From: Rhyzopertha dominica
Taxonomy: Eukaryota > Arthropoda > Insecta > Coleoptera > Bostrichidae
Assembly: GCA_025024175.1 (NCBI GenBank)
Contig: QCXZ01000064.1
Coordinates: 43,793,325-43,857,324 of the forward strand
Direction: 5' to 3'
DNA: 64,000 nucleotides
In this document: piece by piece, positions 11,875-23,313 of the stretch
Position numbering within the stretch: position 1 is the stretch's first letter
Layout of the letters: each line of letters begins with the position of its first letter
Program-made: the position numbers and the translations under genes
The notes under the pieces: generated by a model
The model's database searches: none
Told to the model about the DNA's origin: nothing
The model's input: the letters and a program-made list of their open reading frames with translations, nothing else

Positions 11875-12789
11875 TTGGGGCCTTTGTTGTTTGTTATTTT
11901 CATTAACGATCTGGAATCTATGTTGGATGAACGTTGTGATTTTTATATGTACCCTGATGATGTAAAAATTGTTAAGACAGTTTATGATGTGAGCGATTGT
12001 GAGGTTCTTCAGACTTGCTTGAACGGGCTTTATGATTGGTGCAACCTTAATGACCTTCATCTAAACACTGATAAATGCTGTGTTGTTACATATACACGTA
12101 AGTCAATTAAATTACGTTATGATTATGTAGTGAATCACCGTAATATAGAGAGATGTACACAGCATAGAGATCTGGGAATTCTGATGGATGAAAGTTTGTC
12201 GTTTTTACCGCACATCACGTATATATGTAAAAAAGTTATGAGTATGTTAGGATTCATCATGCGTAACACTCGAGAATTTTCGTCTATAGATTGCTTATTG
12301 GCTTTGTATTATGCGTACGTTCGGTCAGGATTGGAGTATTCCTCCGTAGTGTGGAATCCCCATTGTATAATACATATAACTATGATTGAAAAAGTGCACA
12401 GAAAATTTTGTANATACATGTATTATAGGAGATNTGGTATCTATCCGGATCAGAGATTCTCTCATCATGAATTGCTTGCGGAGTTTGGACTTGTTACGCT
12501 TCAGTCTAGACGTAACTATTTGTCTATTACATTTTTGTTTAAGCTGGTGAATAATATTATTAATGATAGCGAGTTACTGAGTTTGATACAGTTTGGCGTA
12601 CCACGTATAGGATCCAGACACTCACGAACATTTGCTATCGGTGCGGCCAACACAAATAGTCATTATTTTTCGCCTATATACAATATGTGTCGATTGTATA
12701 ACAATGTTCAGCACTCGGTAGACATATTTGTATTGAATGAACGCGCATTTGCCAAAACTTTAAAGTCTGTTTTAAGTATATGTGATTGA
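11875..12789 (+). pseudogene. LINE RT fragment, palm and C-terminal domain
   Basis: About 304 codons continuing the same LINE RT. It starts at GPLLFVIFINDLESML, then the catalytic motif C appears as YPDD instead of the usual YADD, then DWCNLNDLHLNTDKC, LGILMDESLSF and the C-terminal block YAYVRSGLEYSSVVWNP, which is typical of Jockey-group thumbs. The Ala to Pro change beside the catalytic aspartates and the upstream frame break argue against activity. N bases make two residues unknown. The stop at 12,789 is about 100 bases before the ATT tail. Confidence 0.85.
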
Positions 12790-12990
12790 TGAAACTTTGA
12801 AATTTTGAATTGTACCTTCGAATCGTTTGTTTTGATGCTTGTATTTATGTTATCCTATGTGGGCAGCTATGCCCGTTGGATCGAATAAATATTATTATTA
12901 TTATTATCTTTTTTTTTCGCTCTTTAAATGTGTCGATTCAATTAATTTTTCTGATATATTTAGGCACAAATATAGGCTTCTTTATTTCAA

Positions 12991-13302
12991 TCATTGCTTT
13001 CTGTCTTCAAATCCTACGTAGCATTTATTAACAAGACGGGCCTCTGTCAAATTGTGCTGCATAAGAGTAACAGCTTTTTCCTGTCGTAGCAGCTCTGATG
13101 AATCAAAATCAAGACGGCCGAGCAGCATCCTGTAATCGGACCCGACGTTATCAGCACTATCTAATATCTTTCGTTTGCAATTTGCAGCTATTGATGTGAC
13201 ACAACATTTATGCAATTGCAAGGTTATTGATCGACACTGTAATTGCACACATAAGCGTCTACATTTGCGTGGCGGCCAAAAACATGTTGCTAAGAAGAGC
13301 AA
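12991..13302 (-). CDS. Unidentified open frame, 103 codons
   Basis: Minus-strand open frame with a Cys-rich first half and a more polar, helix-like second half. I do not recognise the family. It lies just downstream of the LINE 3' end and has no visible promoter, splice signal or partner frame. Composition is less AT-biased than its surroundings, which is the only reason to list it. It may be chance or a decayed transposon piece. Confidence 0.2.
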   Translation of the reverse strand: MLFLATCFWPPRKCRRLCVQLQCRSITLQLHKCCVTSIAANCKRKILDSADNVGSDYRMLLGRLDFDSSELLRQEKAVTLMQHNLTEARLVNKCYVGFEDRKQ

Positions 13303-13309
13303 TAAGAAC

Positions 13310-15600
13310 TGATATAAATAGGAGTTTTTTCTTAACTTACAATTTCATAGCATGCTACAAAAAATATTTATTTTCGCTTGTAAATTTTATATTTGTGCTG
13401 GATTAGATTATACTGAAGAAATGATACCCGCTTTGTATTTACCAAATTATTTTTTTACCACATCCAGCAAGCAAAAGCTTATTTAACGGAAATGCTTTAA
13501 AAAACTGTTATAAACTTAAACAATATGCATATCTACATTANATTAATTGCAAAAAAATATGCAAAAAGCAGCTGTTTCGATATTTCTCCACATTGTAATA
13601 GCAGGCCGTATTAAAAGAACAAATATGGTTATATACTTCAGCAGCAACTTACAATTCAATAGGCAATATGTGAGGCCATAGTCAAAGAATTATCATTTCA
13701 GAATATGTGTGGTTTGTAGGTCAGTTTTACCTACCTGAAGTAAAAATATTGTAAACATTGCAAAGTAGAATTATATGTATGGTGTCACCTATCAAATAGT
13801 AAGTAGTTCACTATAGTTCTTCGTTAATTTACAAAATAATGTATAAGAGTATATAGCTTACAACAGCACACATAGCTCATAAAAATTTATTATTGTTAAA
13901 CTGACCAATTGTCTAATTTTAGAGAAAACGCTGCTTCCTTTTGTAAGTTGTGTCCTTCTGTTCTACATTTAAGCGTGTTCTGTAAATATTCAATCAGCAC
14001 ATTGAAAATAATAAAACAAGTGGAAATTCGAGGAATTTTTATATTCCATGTGAAAATTAACTTGTTCAGTTTACGCTATGCAAGTGACAAATCGATACTT
14101 ATTAAATATCTACCAAAATATATATTGATTCCATCTTCCTTCAATAAAATAAGCTCAAATTATTCCTGAAAGGTAAGACATTCACTATAAAAATATTGTC
14201 TTCTACAGTATATTCTGAAATTTCGATTTTCAGATGTCCAATACAGACAATTTTGAGATGATACTTTGTACATCCTATCAAGTTGAGCCTAGCTAACAAT
14301 AACAGAACCGAGGATAATTTGTATTTGCTGTAGGGGGGGCTGCACTTCTCTTAGAGACCAAATTTGTAGTATTGTAGAATATTTTTTTTCGTGTAATGTA
14401 AGAAACAGTTTTTTTTAATTCTTATGGCTCGTGACTGGTAGTCCTTAATTAATTTTATATATATAAAAAACACTGACATGACGGTACTCGAAGGTAATGT
14501 CAATACCTTATATATAAATGTTTGTTTTATCACAGCCTAGTTTAACAATTTATAAATTCATCAAGTAAAACATTAAAAAAATGGACATTTGGAAAATAAA
14601 TTAAATTAAATTTGGAGGTATAAAATTCAAAATATTATTTGTTGTATTTTTTACATCTTAAAAAAATAAGGGTGCTTTATTGGTGAAGATTTGGCTTATA
14701 AAATTGTCATTTTAGTACTGAGGTAGTTGTGTCCAAATTACACTATAATTTTACTTGTTTGAACTTTCTTTCAGTATTTACCCAATAACAAGGTAAAGAC
14801 TAGCTAAGGTGTGCCAAAGTAACAAAAATCTTGTTATCAAGCTTGCTTGGTTTCTTTTATACTATGAATTTTATTTGCATTGCTTTTTTTGCATTTTTGA
14901 CCGAGGAAAGAAAGTACATTTCTGTGGTGCATTTGTCAAAATTACATGCAATCTCCGAGTAAAGTAGGTAATTTAAATGAGTGTGACACGTATTACATTA
15001 AAATGCAGTTTGCCATTTGCCACAAATGTTAAAATGCGTTTTCTAATTTCAATATAGCCCAAATATATTCTATTTTAGTAACAGTAACATTATTAACAAA
15101 TAATCGAAAGTGAAAGTGAAAAGCTCCCACGTTAACTTAATGCAGATTTTGTAGCCTTTTATCAGGCAGAAACCCACAAACTTCAACATGAATCGATATT
15201 TGTACAAACACTATCTCCCGTCTGTAGTGTTGTATAGGGGCGGGCGCTCAACCAAAGAACAGGTGCAACGATCAGCTGTTTTCAAATTATTTACCGGTCG
15301 AAATTCCAGCCGCTCAGTTGACTGTACATATTATTAAATACGATGTTGGAGAAAATTCGAATAATGAAAATAATGATGCTGTAAGGGTTCGCAACACATG
15401 TTGTTATTTATATATGTATATAAGCTAAGTAGGTACCTAATACTTATATCAGATTGATAAAAAGGTACTGTATTAGTTAGTACATTAAATTATCACAATT
15501 CGGTTCTGGATAATTAGGTCCAGACTATTAGAGTGAAGTTAGGAAAATGTACAGAAAAAGAAAATTATTATTCATCAAACAATTCCACAATTACCAATGG
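13310..15600. other. No gene seen
   Basis: AT-rich sequence with short broken frames only. Nothing recognisable was found apart from a moderately GC-rich patch near 15,220-15,320. Confidence 0.45.
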
Positions 15601-15609
15601 CCTTATTAA

Positions 15610-16650
15610 AACTTCCAAAGTTTTAAATAAGGACTGACTGCAAGGTATCAAAGCTTTACGGTTCGCCTAAAATCCATAAAACTAAGTTCAATACGATTGA
15701 CAGTATTTGTTGCAAATTAGCAAAATTATGTGCTAACTATTGGAAGGCATAGGATGAAAACAGTTTCATCAAAATTTTTAAGATTTTATTGAGCTTATAA
15801 AAGGATTACGTATTGATATTCTAGTTTTGTTTTTCAAACTTAAAAGTGATAGCCAAATATCAACTAATTATTATGTATAGAACGATAATTTTTATAAACA
15901 AAAATCTAGTTGCGAATTTTAAGTCCTATGATAGTTAATTTGTTCGTGGAAAACTTGGAAGAGGTAGCTAAACACAGTTTTCAGTTTAAATGTAGTTGTT
16001 GATACAAATATGTAGAAATAGTTTTGTTATATGTAGCCCCACGGTATGCTAAAGTTAAGTAGATTTCGTAATTAGTAGAATAGTCAAAATCCGTACATAA
16101 AATTTGCTATGAGGTTAGAAAGCATTAATAGTGTACCTGTTTTCTTGGATATCCAAATGTAAAGAAAAACACTGCCTAGTTAGGATACAAAGACTAAGAC
16201 ACAGACAGCTATTTACGTGCCACAGGTCACCACAATCCAATGCAAAAGAATAATTTTATAAAGACGTTATTTGCTAGAGCTTAACGCATTTTAGACGAAG
16301 TAATTTATCGTTTTAAACTAGCGCTAGTATCAAATTATAATAGTATTAGGGATATTTGGTCACTTTTTAATATAAGTGGTCATCCAAATTAACTAAACAT
16401 TCAGTACCATAATGTATCGATTTTCCTTAGATATTAGGCTTTAAAAAATAAAAAAACATCATCATATTTTAGTTGTCGATACTAGAACATTATAATAAAT
16501 TGGATACAATTATGTGTTACACTGAAGATGAAGTACATTTAGAAAGTGAAACTACATGTTATTGCGACAAATGTTAGATAGATCAGACAAGAGAAAAATG
16601 GGAACAGTTTCAAGAAAACACCTACATGTGCTACTACTTTGCACCAAATA
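15610..16650 (+). mobile_element. Penelope-like element RT and endonuclease remnant
   Basis: Plus-strand translation in shifting frames recovers the Penelope order. KLYGSPKIHK (about 15,652-15,690) is the YGLPKIHK motif diagnostic of Penelope-like RT. KYVEIVLLYVAP (about 16,005-16,040) sits where the catalytic YVDD belongs, so the aspartates are lost. INSVPVFLDIQM (about 16,120) is followed by a decayed TDSYL block and IKTLFARA (about 16,260). A block at about 16,550-16,610 with CYCDKC and DQT may be the GIY-YIG linker. Many stops; dead copy. Confidence 0.7.
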
Positions 16651-16699
16651 GATAAATTTTCTGTATCTGAACGCTCATATATGTATAACTAAACATATT

Positions 16700-18630
16700 A
16701 TGATTGTTTTTGACAAAATAAAAAAAAATGTGCAGAAAAAATAGATCTATATAAATTTCTAGAAATTCTAGTAACTTTAATAGGAATAATGGATTAATAA
16801 ATTTAGTGATATTTGGAACGCAATTTTGTAGTTTTATTTCAGGAAGTAGTTCATGTGTATTTAGTAGGTAGATTTTTCAACTCAATCGATTTAGTTTCTT
16901 ATTATTGTATAAAACAAATTTTACAAATTGTAGGATATAATATAACACTAAGTTAAATTTCAATTCTTCAAAACAATGCAATTCATATATTATAAAATTG
17001 GTGTAGTTCCCTGCAGGGTTCTGAATGTGTGTTTGTATTTAGGAACTCATTGCTTTTTTGCTAGGAATAAATATTTATCTTTCACAGCAAAAGAAATTAA
17101 AACAACCATGTTGATCATTTGGTAATTATTTTGAGAAACTGTGCTCAGTGCAATGTATTTGTCATAACACTTCTTATCGCACCTTCTAAACAATAACGGC
17201 GGCAATTTTGTATACAATTTGGCTGCTGATGATAATCTTTAGTTCGTTCTATTTTAATCGCTTACATGGCTTATGTTATGTGTAATTATCCTTAATAATG
17301 AATAAGGAGTATTGTTAAGTTGTATTATTGATTTAATGTTTCACACTGAGTGTATTTATCATTGTTATTGCAGTATAAGGGCAGAATAATTTTGTTGATT
17401 TGTTTGTAGTGATGCTTTGTGGTGAATTTAAAATTTTTGGAAGCAAATAACGAAACGAAACGAATAATATTTGGCCACAGTGGATTGAAATATAAAAAAT
17501 CATTAGATTTTGTTTTGGATTCTTGTGCTTACATATCTATGAGACTTTTATTTATGTGTTTGACCGCTATTTCGGTATAAAACATAGAATGACATTTGTA
17601 ATGAGAGACGACAGGTCAGTTTTTATAGAATGCCCCATATGCGAACCGGTAAACACTGCCAATTTTAAAAATATGCCACGCTCCTTTACACTTATTGCCC
17701 ACCATATACGGCGTTCTGCTAAAGCAAAACCTTTAGTAAATTTTATTATACAGATATTGTGCTGGTGCTGATTGAGACAAAATTCAGTCGAATTATATCT
17801 ACCCGAAATGGTGTATTATGCTTTATTAACTTGTTTACCTTTAGCTTCATTTTTCGTTCGTAATATTGAGCCTTTGTGGTGTTAAAACCTGATGAAAGCC
17901 GAAAGTCTATCATACACTTTAGATCTCTTACTATTCTTCAAAGCAGCCCATCACCTGTCAAAACTTGGAGTTCCATTATTTTAGATTGTTTTCATGTACT
18001 GTGTTATTTTATTTAAAATACTGTTTAAATACGTGTGCAGTGTACTAAACTACGCACTGCTTTTGACTACCTTCGACTTGGTAATTTACCCACGTGTAGG
18101 TGTAATAAAAATAGTATTTTTTGTTTTCTAAAATAAAGTGTCTTCTATGGTTCTTCATGAATTTTCCTTTAACATTGTAAGAAATCGACATCAACTTTCG
18201 CGTAGAATGGAATCCAACATGCGCGTACCTTATTTTTCCAAGGATTCTGACACCCTAACTATAATATCGTTTCTTTTCTATAAATTTAGTTTCACGACCG
18301 GTAGTGAGCGGACCGAGACATTTTCTTTGGTTACCTGACTTGAGTAATATTTCCATATTAAAGTATTAGGAAAAAGAACTGGTAAAAGTACATGTTTGCA
18401 AATGTAAAACATTCTGCTTTTTTTAAATAAGTCTGTAAACTATAAAACTTTATATTCTTAACTTTCTGCGTTTTAGGACACTTGCTAAAGTGCATTCTGC
18501 AACAATCCTAATTAAATTTGCGGTTATATAGTTTAATCAGAGCTCCTGCATTATTTGAGGCAATGCGGTAGACAAGTAATCACGTACAGAACGTAGAAGA
18601 CTTTCAAAGCCATCAGCGACTCGATCGGAA
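16700..18630. other. No confident gene
   Basis: AT-rich sequence. A plus-strand frame of 82 codons at 17,523-17,771 has a CPIC pair but no recognisable domain. CCTGATGAAAGCCGAAAGTC near 17,888 resembles the terminal motif of Penelope-like flanking repeats, but no partner was found. Confidence 0.35.
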
Positions 18631-18880
18631 GACATGTGTAAGGAAGTGACGGCTAACGGCCGGGCGAGCTCAGGTGTGCTTTGGGCCCCCCGCGCCCGCA
18701 TCACGGGGCATCTTCGCGGCCCGGCTTCCCGCTCCCCATCCACCTGTTCGCGGGGCGAACGCACTATAGAAGAACGGCCGCCGAGAAAATTCGGATGCTC
18801 GGATGTATCGTTATTAGCCCGCCGAGGAAGTCATCCGAATTAGTCGAGTAGGGAGGCGGCCGGATGTGAAGTGGCTGCTT
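18537..18880 (-). other. GC-rich CpG-dense island, possible exon or promoter
   Basis: Within an AT-rich background, about 18,640-18,880 is markedly GC- and CpG-rich, with runs such as GGGCCCCCCGCGCCC. On the minus strand an open frame of 75 codons ends at 18,537; its C-terminal 32 residues, from an ATG at about 18,630, look helix-forming and acidic/hydrophobic (FESLLRSVRDYLSTALP). This could be the terminal exon of a host gene or a promoter island. I cannot name a family, and a repeat-derived origin is possible. Confidence 0.3.
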
Positions 18881-19073
18881 CGACTCAACCGCAGTTTATG
18901 TTTGATCATTAAATTCTTAATAATAATGAGGAAAGTTTCGTGGCAACGGTTTGTTGAGGTGGACAAATAATAGGATGGTACCTGCCAAGGCTCGCATTAC
19001 TTGTCCTATGGCGTGTTAATCCTGTTACAATTTGATTTTTTTTATTAGCTGATTACCCTATTTACAGATATCG

Positions 19074-20384
19074 CCATGGGCGTACCCAGCTTTTGGTCTA
19101 GGGGGTGAGCAAAGCAGGAACGTCCTATAGAGTATAATTCAACATATAAGATATAGGTACTTAAGTAATTAATGAAGTATTTATATTCCATGAATAATCT
19201 CGTGGATTTTCTGCAAGGTGACTTAAAACATCTTCTGTGAAATAAAGACACAAATTATTTATATGTTTTCTATGTACACTGATCATACAAAGCCCCTTTA
19301 TTACTAATTAAGTTATTGATGAATTCAGTTAGGTGAGGCGCATTCAGTTGCATCGCTCTCGCGTTTAACAAAAAATGAGTTGATACATTTTATTTGGGAA
19401 AATAAAGAGCCGTGATCCACATAATGTATAATGATATACGTAATACCAAAGGAACATAAATTTCACCTTAAAAGTTCTACTATAGGAGCACGATTTCTGA
19501 TTCAGAATTAACACATATCAAAGACTAATGCATTAACCGATGCGCTTTTAGTACAGTTTCAACTTCTCACACCAGAAGCTTTAGAAATTTAAGCTGGGAG
19601 TTCATATGTATAGGTGATAAAGATACAATAGTAGAAATTTTTACTCCCCAGGGAAAGAGACTCGATGGATATCTAACATTATTAAAACTCAGAATGACAA
19701 ATGCCTCAGCATTATGCGTCAAGCCAAACTTCTTAGATCGCCAGTGCATTACTCTCAATAATTAACCGACTACTTAATATTTTAACCAAATTAAGCTTCA
19801 TTTAAATAAACTGAAATATATTTAATTTACATTTTTAACAACAAACCTGGTTTAATTCGTTTTTTTTTGTTTTTTGTATTAATTACTAAAATGTAATGTG
19901 AATTTAGAAATTTGGTACAAAAGTTAGAGTTATTACCGAATATATGACAGATTCTGATGTGATTCCATATAACAGTAGTTAGTTGTTAGTTTTTATAGGA
20001 AAAGGTAGAAGAGCTAAACTAAGCAGAAATCGTGTTATGACTCATCCTGACTATAAGACAACGATTCGTAACGACAAGAATGTTGCAGTTACAGCTTCAG
20101 AACGCACGTGGCACCGATTAGGCTTAGAAACCATTTGACAACGACTTATTAGAGAAGGTCATTTGCAAGGGATAAATATGAGTTCTGGGTGAAAATTGTG
20201 AAATAAACTTGCATATAAATTTTAGTGTACGAGTATTTACAATTTTGTATATAAGACAATTTTTAGGTGTACACACATAATTAACCAGCTAAATGTATGA
20301 GAAATGGGAAAGGCCCAAAGTTGGCAACCCAGGTCCAGGGGGAAGCATCTGCCCCCCTCCCCCACCGTTCGGTACGCCCATGGG
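19074..20384. mobile_element. TIR DNA transposon, probably hAT-type, non-autonomous
   Basis: The left end is CCATGGGCGTACC and the right end is GGTACGCCCATGGG, giving 12-13-bp terminal inverted repeats about 1.31 kb apart. Flanks share TATCG directly at both ends; counted as 8 bp they are GATATCGC and GGTATCGT, so an old imperfect 8-bp duplication is possible, which together with the GGCGTACC terminus suggests hAT. No transposase motif is seen inside. Just inside the right end is a C-rich tract (CCCCCCTCCCCCACC). Confidence 0.6.
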
Positions 20385-20819
20385 TATCGTAGGCGCCCAT
20401 TAAAGGACACCAGTTTTGAATATATTTANATGATTGCATGATTAATTTTATACCAGCGATNGTACATTAGTCCAAGAAAAGAGGTATGCCGTGATTGAAA
20501 ACTGTAAAGTAGTCTGTGTATTATTTTATTTTTCTATAAGTAATAACAGGTCTATATTTTGCCACCAAAATTTTTATCGGGAATCTTTTTTTTTCGAAAC
20601 AACTTTAAAAGCAAGTGTATCAGTGTGGATTTAGACAGGAAAGAAAACTATAAAAAAGTACGCTGCATACTCTACCTTCTGGGTGGTCAGGAAACGAGTA
20701 TATTTTCTCAAATAAACATTTGTTCAGTGTATTTGTAAAACGAATTTTAGAAGAGTGCCCAAAATCAAGGTTTGCATCCCATCAAGTAACAAGCATCAAA
20801 GTATTACATGTTAACTTTG

Positions 20820-20995
20820 ATGCATATATGCCGCCTTGACCTCGAATCTAAATAGGGCCCTGATAGCTCAGTGATAGAGCGTTTGACTGGTATTCAAAGG
20901 TCCTGAGTTCAAATCTCGGTCAAGGCCAATACTTTTTCATTTCGTCTTATGCCTGCAAACCCAATAAAACATTACGTATGCTCATTTATATATGA
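20820..20995 (+). repeat. tRNA-derived SINE, copy 1 (best preserved)
   Basis: The core 20,857-20,927 folds as a near-complete tRNA cloverleaf: 7-bp acceptor (one C:A mismatch), A-box-like TAGCTCAGTGATAGAGC, 5-bp anticodon stem TTTGA/TCAAA with loop CTGGTAT (anticodon GGT, threonine), 4-base variable loop, and a T arm with the B-box-like GAGTTCAAATCTC. It is preceded by ATATGCCGCCTTGACCTCGA and followed by a tail with ACTTTTTCATTTCGTCTTAT and CCAATAAAAC. The same unit recurs three times near 43.2-43.8 kb, so it is a retroposon family rather than a lone tRNA gene. The internal A and B boxes would direct RNA polymerase III transcription. Confidence 0.75.
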
Positions 20996-20999
20996 GGGA

Positions 21000-22068
21000 T
21001 ATTTTGCTTTACTTAGTATAAATTAATATAAATTAAGTAAACCCCACAACTTATTTCTGTTTCTGCAAACGTAGGACTTACTTTAAGATGTGATTACTTA
21101 ATAGTTTTGTACATCTGCGACAAAATTTAGCTGAGTGTTAGAGTTGATTGAGTCTGAAAGGGTTCTCTTTAGTGAAATCAACATAATTTACCAATTTTTG
21201 GTTTCTCCATTCAGGCGGTTTATAAATCAAGTTGTTGTGATAAGTCTGTTTTTTTTTTTTATTAAATCCACTATGCCTCTTTTCATGGGAAGGTATTTAA
21301 AACTAACGTAATTTTGCTACAGTCTAGTAGCCATAGACAAACGAAGATGTCTTAGTCTTGCTTTCTAGCTTTCTTCTTATGTTTATTTATCTTTATAATA
21401 AAATTCAACTGCCGCCCAAGCTCATTTATTGCGATGCGAAAGCGGGAAACGACCAGCGACGGTGACTGCTTTTGAGTAGTTCACTATTCTGCGTATCGCT
21501 TAGCTTGAATCGCTAATAAGTGGAAAAGGATTAAGATAGAAAAAATGCAAGAGACTAAATTATTAGAGAGTAATAAAAACTTGTCACTTTCGCATAAAAG
21601 TATCTTAGCTGCAACTTCACGGGAAACGACAAATTTAAAACATCGAGCTTTTCGCGATAGTTATGAAAAGACGCTCCCATCAAGTACGGTAACATATACC
21701 CAAGATAAAATGTGGACCTGTTATTAGCATTCCTGATTAAATAGAAAAATAAAAATCAGACTACTATACAGTTTTCGAGCACGATATACCTCTTTTTCCT
21801 GGGCTAAATATCTGGAATATACGTAGGTAATAATACAGGGTACCTTGACACATGACGAAATTAGACTGTAAAGCAATACTGCCACCAAATTGGGGGCCAA
21901 CCATGGGATTAGTGAGGGTATGCAAGGAGGCAAGAGGTAATTCTTATTTGGGATATATCTGTACCTAGTAAAAATCTTAAGTTCTTATCACTAAAATGCC
22001 TTTTATAGCCATTCATAAACTTTATATTTAATTATAGTGAGTTAAAGGTTACACAACATTTTACAGAC
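21000..22068. other. No gene seen
   Basis: AT-rich sequence. Two short open frames (60 and 69 codons) have no recognisable motif. Confidence 0.4.
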
Positions 22069-22099
22069 TACAGGGTTAGTCAAAGGTATGGAATTGTAG

Positions 22100-22114
22100 A
22101 CTTATTTATGTATA
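22100..22114. repeat. 15-bp target duplication, left copy
   Basis: ACTTATTTATGTATA occurs here and again exactly at 22,505-22,519, flanking the foldback insertion. Confidence 0.8.
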
Positions 22115-22504
22115 ATATGCATGTCTATGCTGTGCTGTCTACACCTCAACCAACTGCAGATAGATATATTTTGCTGTCATTACAGCTCATCAGTGCTATG
22201 CCGTGCTGTCTACACTAGACCTAAACTGCACTGATGAGCTGTAATGACATCGAAATAGATCTATCTGCATTTGGTTGAGGTGTAGACAGCAGAGCATAGA
22301 CATGCATTTTAATGTATGTCGGTTCTTGCCCGCTAGCAAAAAGTGCCGTGGGGGCCTGCTGTCAAATTGAAGTATGCAGTTGCATGCCAATTTGTCAGGC
22401 TACAGGTCACTTCCTTTAGGAAGTAGTACCCGTTAAGGCAGCTACGTGGTTTTGCCATCATATCAGTGTAATGTTGACAGATGGCATTGCCATCCTAAAT
22501 TCTT
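22115..22504. mobile_element. Foldback-headed insertion, 390 bp, unclassified
   Basis: Inserted into mariner copy A between 15-bp direct repeats. Its left half is a near-perfect inverted repeat: arm 22,117-22,196 pairs with 22,228-22,307, about 75 of 80 positions, around a 31-base loop that itself carries another partial arm copy (TGCTGTCTACACT). The right half (22,308-22,504) is a unique, non-palindromic tail without coding potential. A 15-bp duplication is unusual for DNA transposons and fits target-primed retroposition. A related arm sequence lies at about 2,512-2,576. Confidence 0.7.
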
Positions 22505-22519
22505 ACTTATTTATGTATA
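22505..22519. repeat. 15-bp target duplication, right copy
   Basis: Exact match to 22,100-22,114; copy A transposon sequence resumes after it. Confidence 0.8.
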
Positions 22520-23219
22520 CATAATCGTGACAAAATTGCAGTTTTGTGCGAAAATGAACATGACCAATCATAATCCCCATTTTGCAAACATTTTTTATTT
22601 TCTGACAAGGCCACTTTCTGTCTAAATAGATTTGTAAGCAGACATAACTCTCGGTACTGGTCTAGTGAAAATCCTCACTAGATTATGTAACAACATACAC
22701 AGTATCCGTAGAAACTAAACGTGTGGGTTTGTATTATTGGGCAACACATTATAGGTCCATACTTCATAAATGGAAGTGTAACAACAGGTATTTACTAGAA
22801 CATACTGTGTGAAAATACTGTACCTGACATTATACATTTATTTCCAGATGATTATGTCAAACCGCATTGTCTAGTTTCAACAAGACGTCACTCTGTCGAG
22901 GAACTGTTGGAGCCTCTTAGATCGCCTGATTTTTTGCTGTTTATTTGTAAACACGATTTTTTCCAAAGATGTTATCATACCAAGCAAATAAACAAAACAT
23001 CGTTTCAAGAATAAAAAGAGCCATATAAATTATTGTAAAATGAAGGACATTGATTAAATAAATTCGCTCTCACCCTGCGACTGGTTTCGCTTTGTTGAGG
23101 CTCATCAGGCAGGGGTAGAGAGCAAACTGACCATGGCAGACCGTCGTGTATAACCGTAGGTTCCTAGCGATGGATTCGGAGCGGCTGTCCTTAAAGCATT
23201 GATGAAATAATAATAGTAC

Positions 23220-23224
23220 TAAAA

Positions 23225-23262
<38 letters not shown>

Positions 23263-23271
23263 TATTATTAT

Positions 23272-23311
<40 letters not shown>
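23220..23311. repeat. AAT microsatellite with internal inversion
   Basis: About 90 bases of AAT/TAA triplets, with a short ATT-phase block at about 23,260-23,272 that makes the tract locally self-complementary. It directly abuts a LINE RT fragment. Confidence 0.95.

Positions 23312-23313
<2 letters not shown>

Larger units (their letters stand above)
11380..12911 (+). mobile_element. LINE (Jockey/I-like group), 3' part, decayed
   Basis: 5'-truncated non-LTR retrotransposon. It begins in the RT fingers (FPTSWKTAKVCLVFKSG), runs through the palm and thumb, and reaches a 3' end after GGATCGAATAAAT with a short ATT-repeat tail at 12,888-12,907, a tail style usual for this group. Frames are interrupted near 11,480, where the NYRPIS block is lost, and at the CTGAC pentamer tract near 11,770. 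Two single-base Ns lie in the C-terminal part. Confidence 0.82.
22070..23040 (+). mobile_element. Mariner/Tc1-type transposon copy A, interrupted and 3'-truncated
   Basis: Begins after TA with CAGGGTTAGTCAAAGGTATGG, the same terminus seen at 46,581 and, inverted, at the end of copy B near 34,841. Decayed transposase runs from about 22,505. Around 22,725-22,860 it reads IIGPYFINGSVTT and VPDIIHLFP, the block before the second catalytic residue. LRSPDFLLFICKHDFF at about 22,915-22,960 is the SPDLTPLDFFLW-type block. An unrelated 390-bp foldback insertion splits the 5' end at 22,115. No right terminus was found; the copy fades near 23,040. Confidence 0.7.

Noticed and set aside
20857..20927. Functional threonine tRNA gene
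   Set aside because: The surrounding unit recurs at 43.2-43.8 kb with decayed tRNA parts, the anticodon is GGT, and an acceptor pair is mismatched; a SINE explains it better.
22117..22307. CRISPR-like or other direct repeat array
   Set aside because: The repeats are inverted, not direct, and this is a eukaryotic window.
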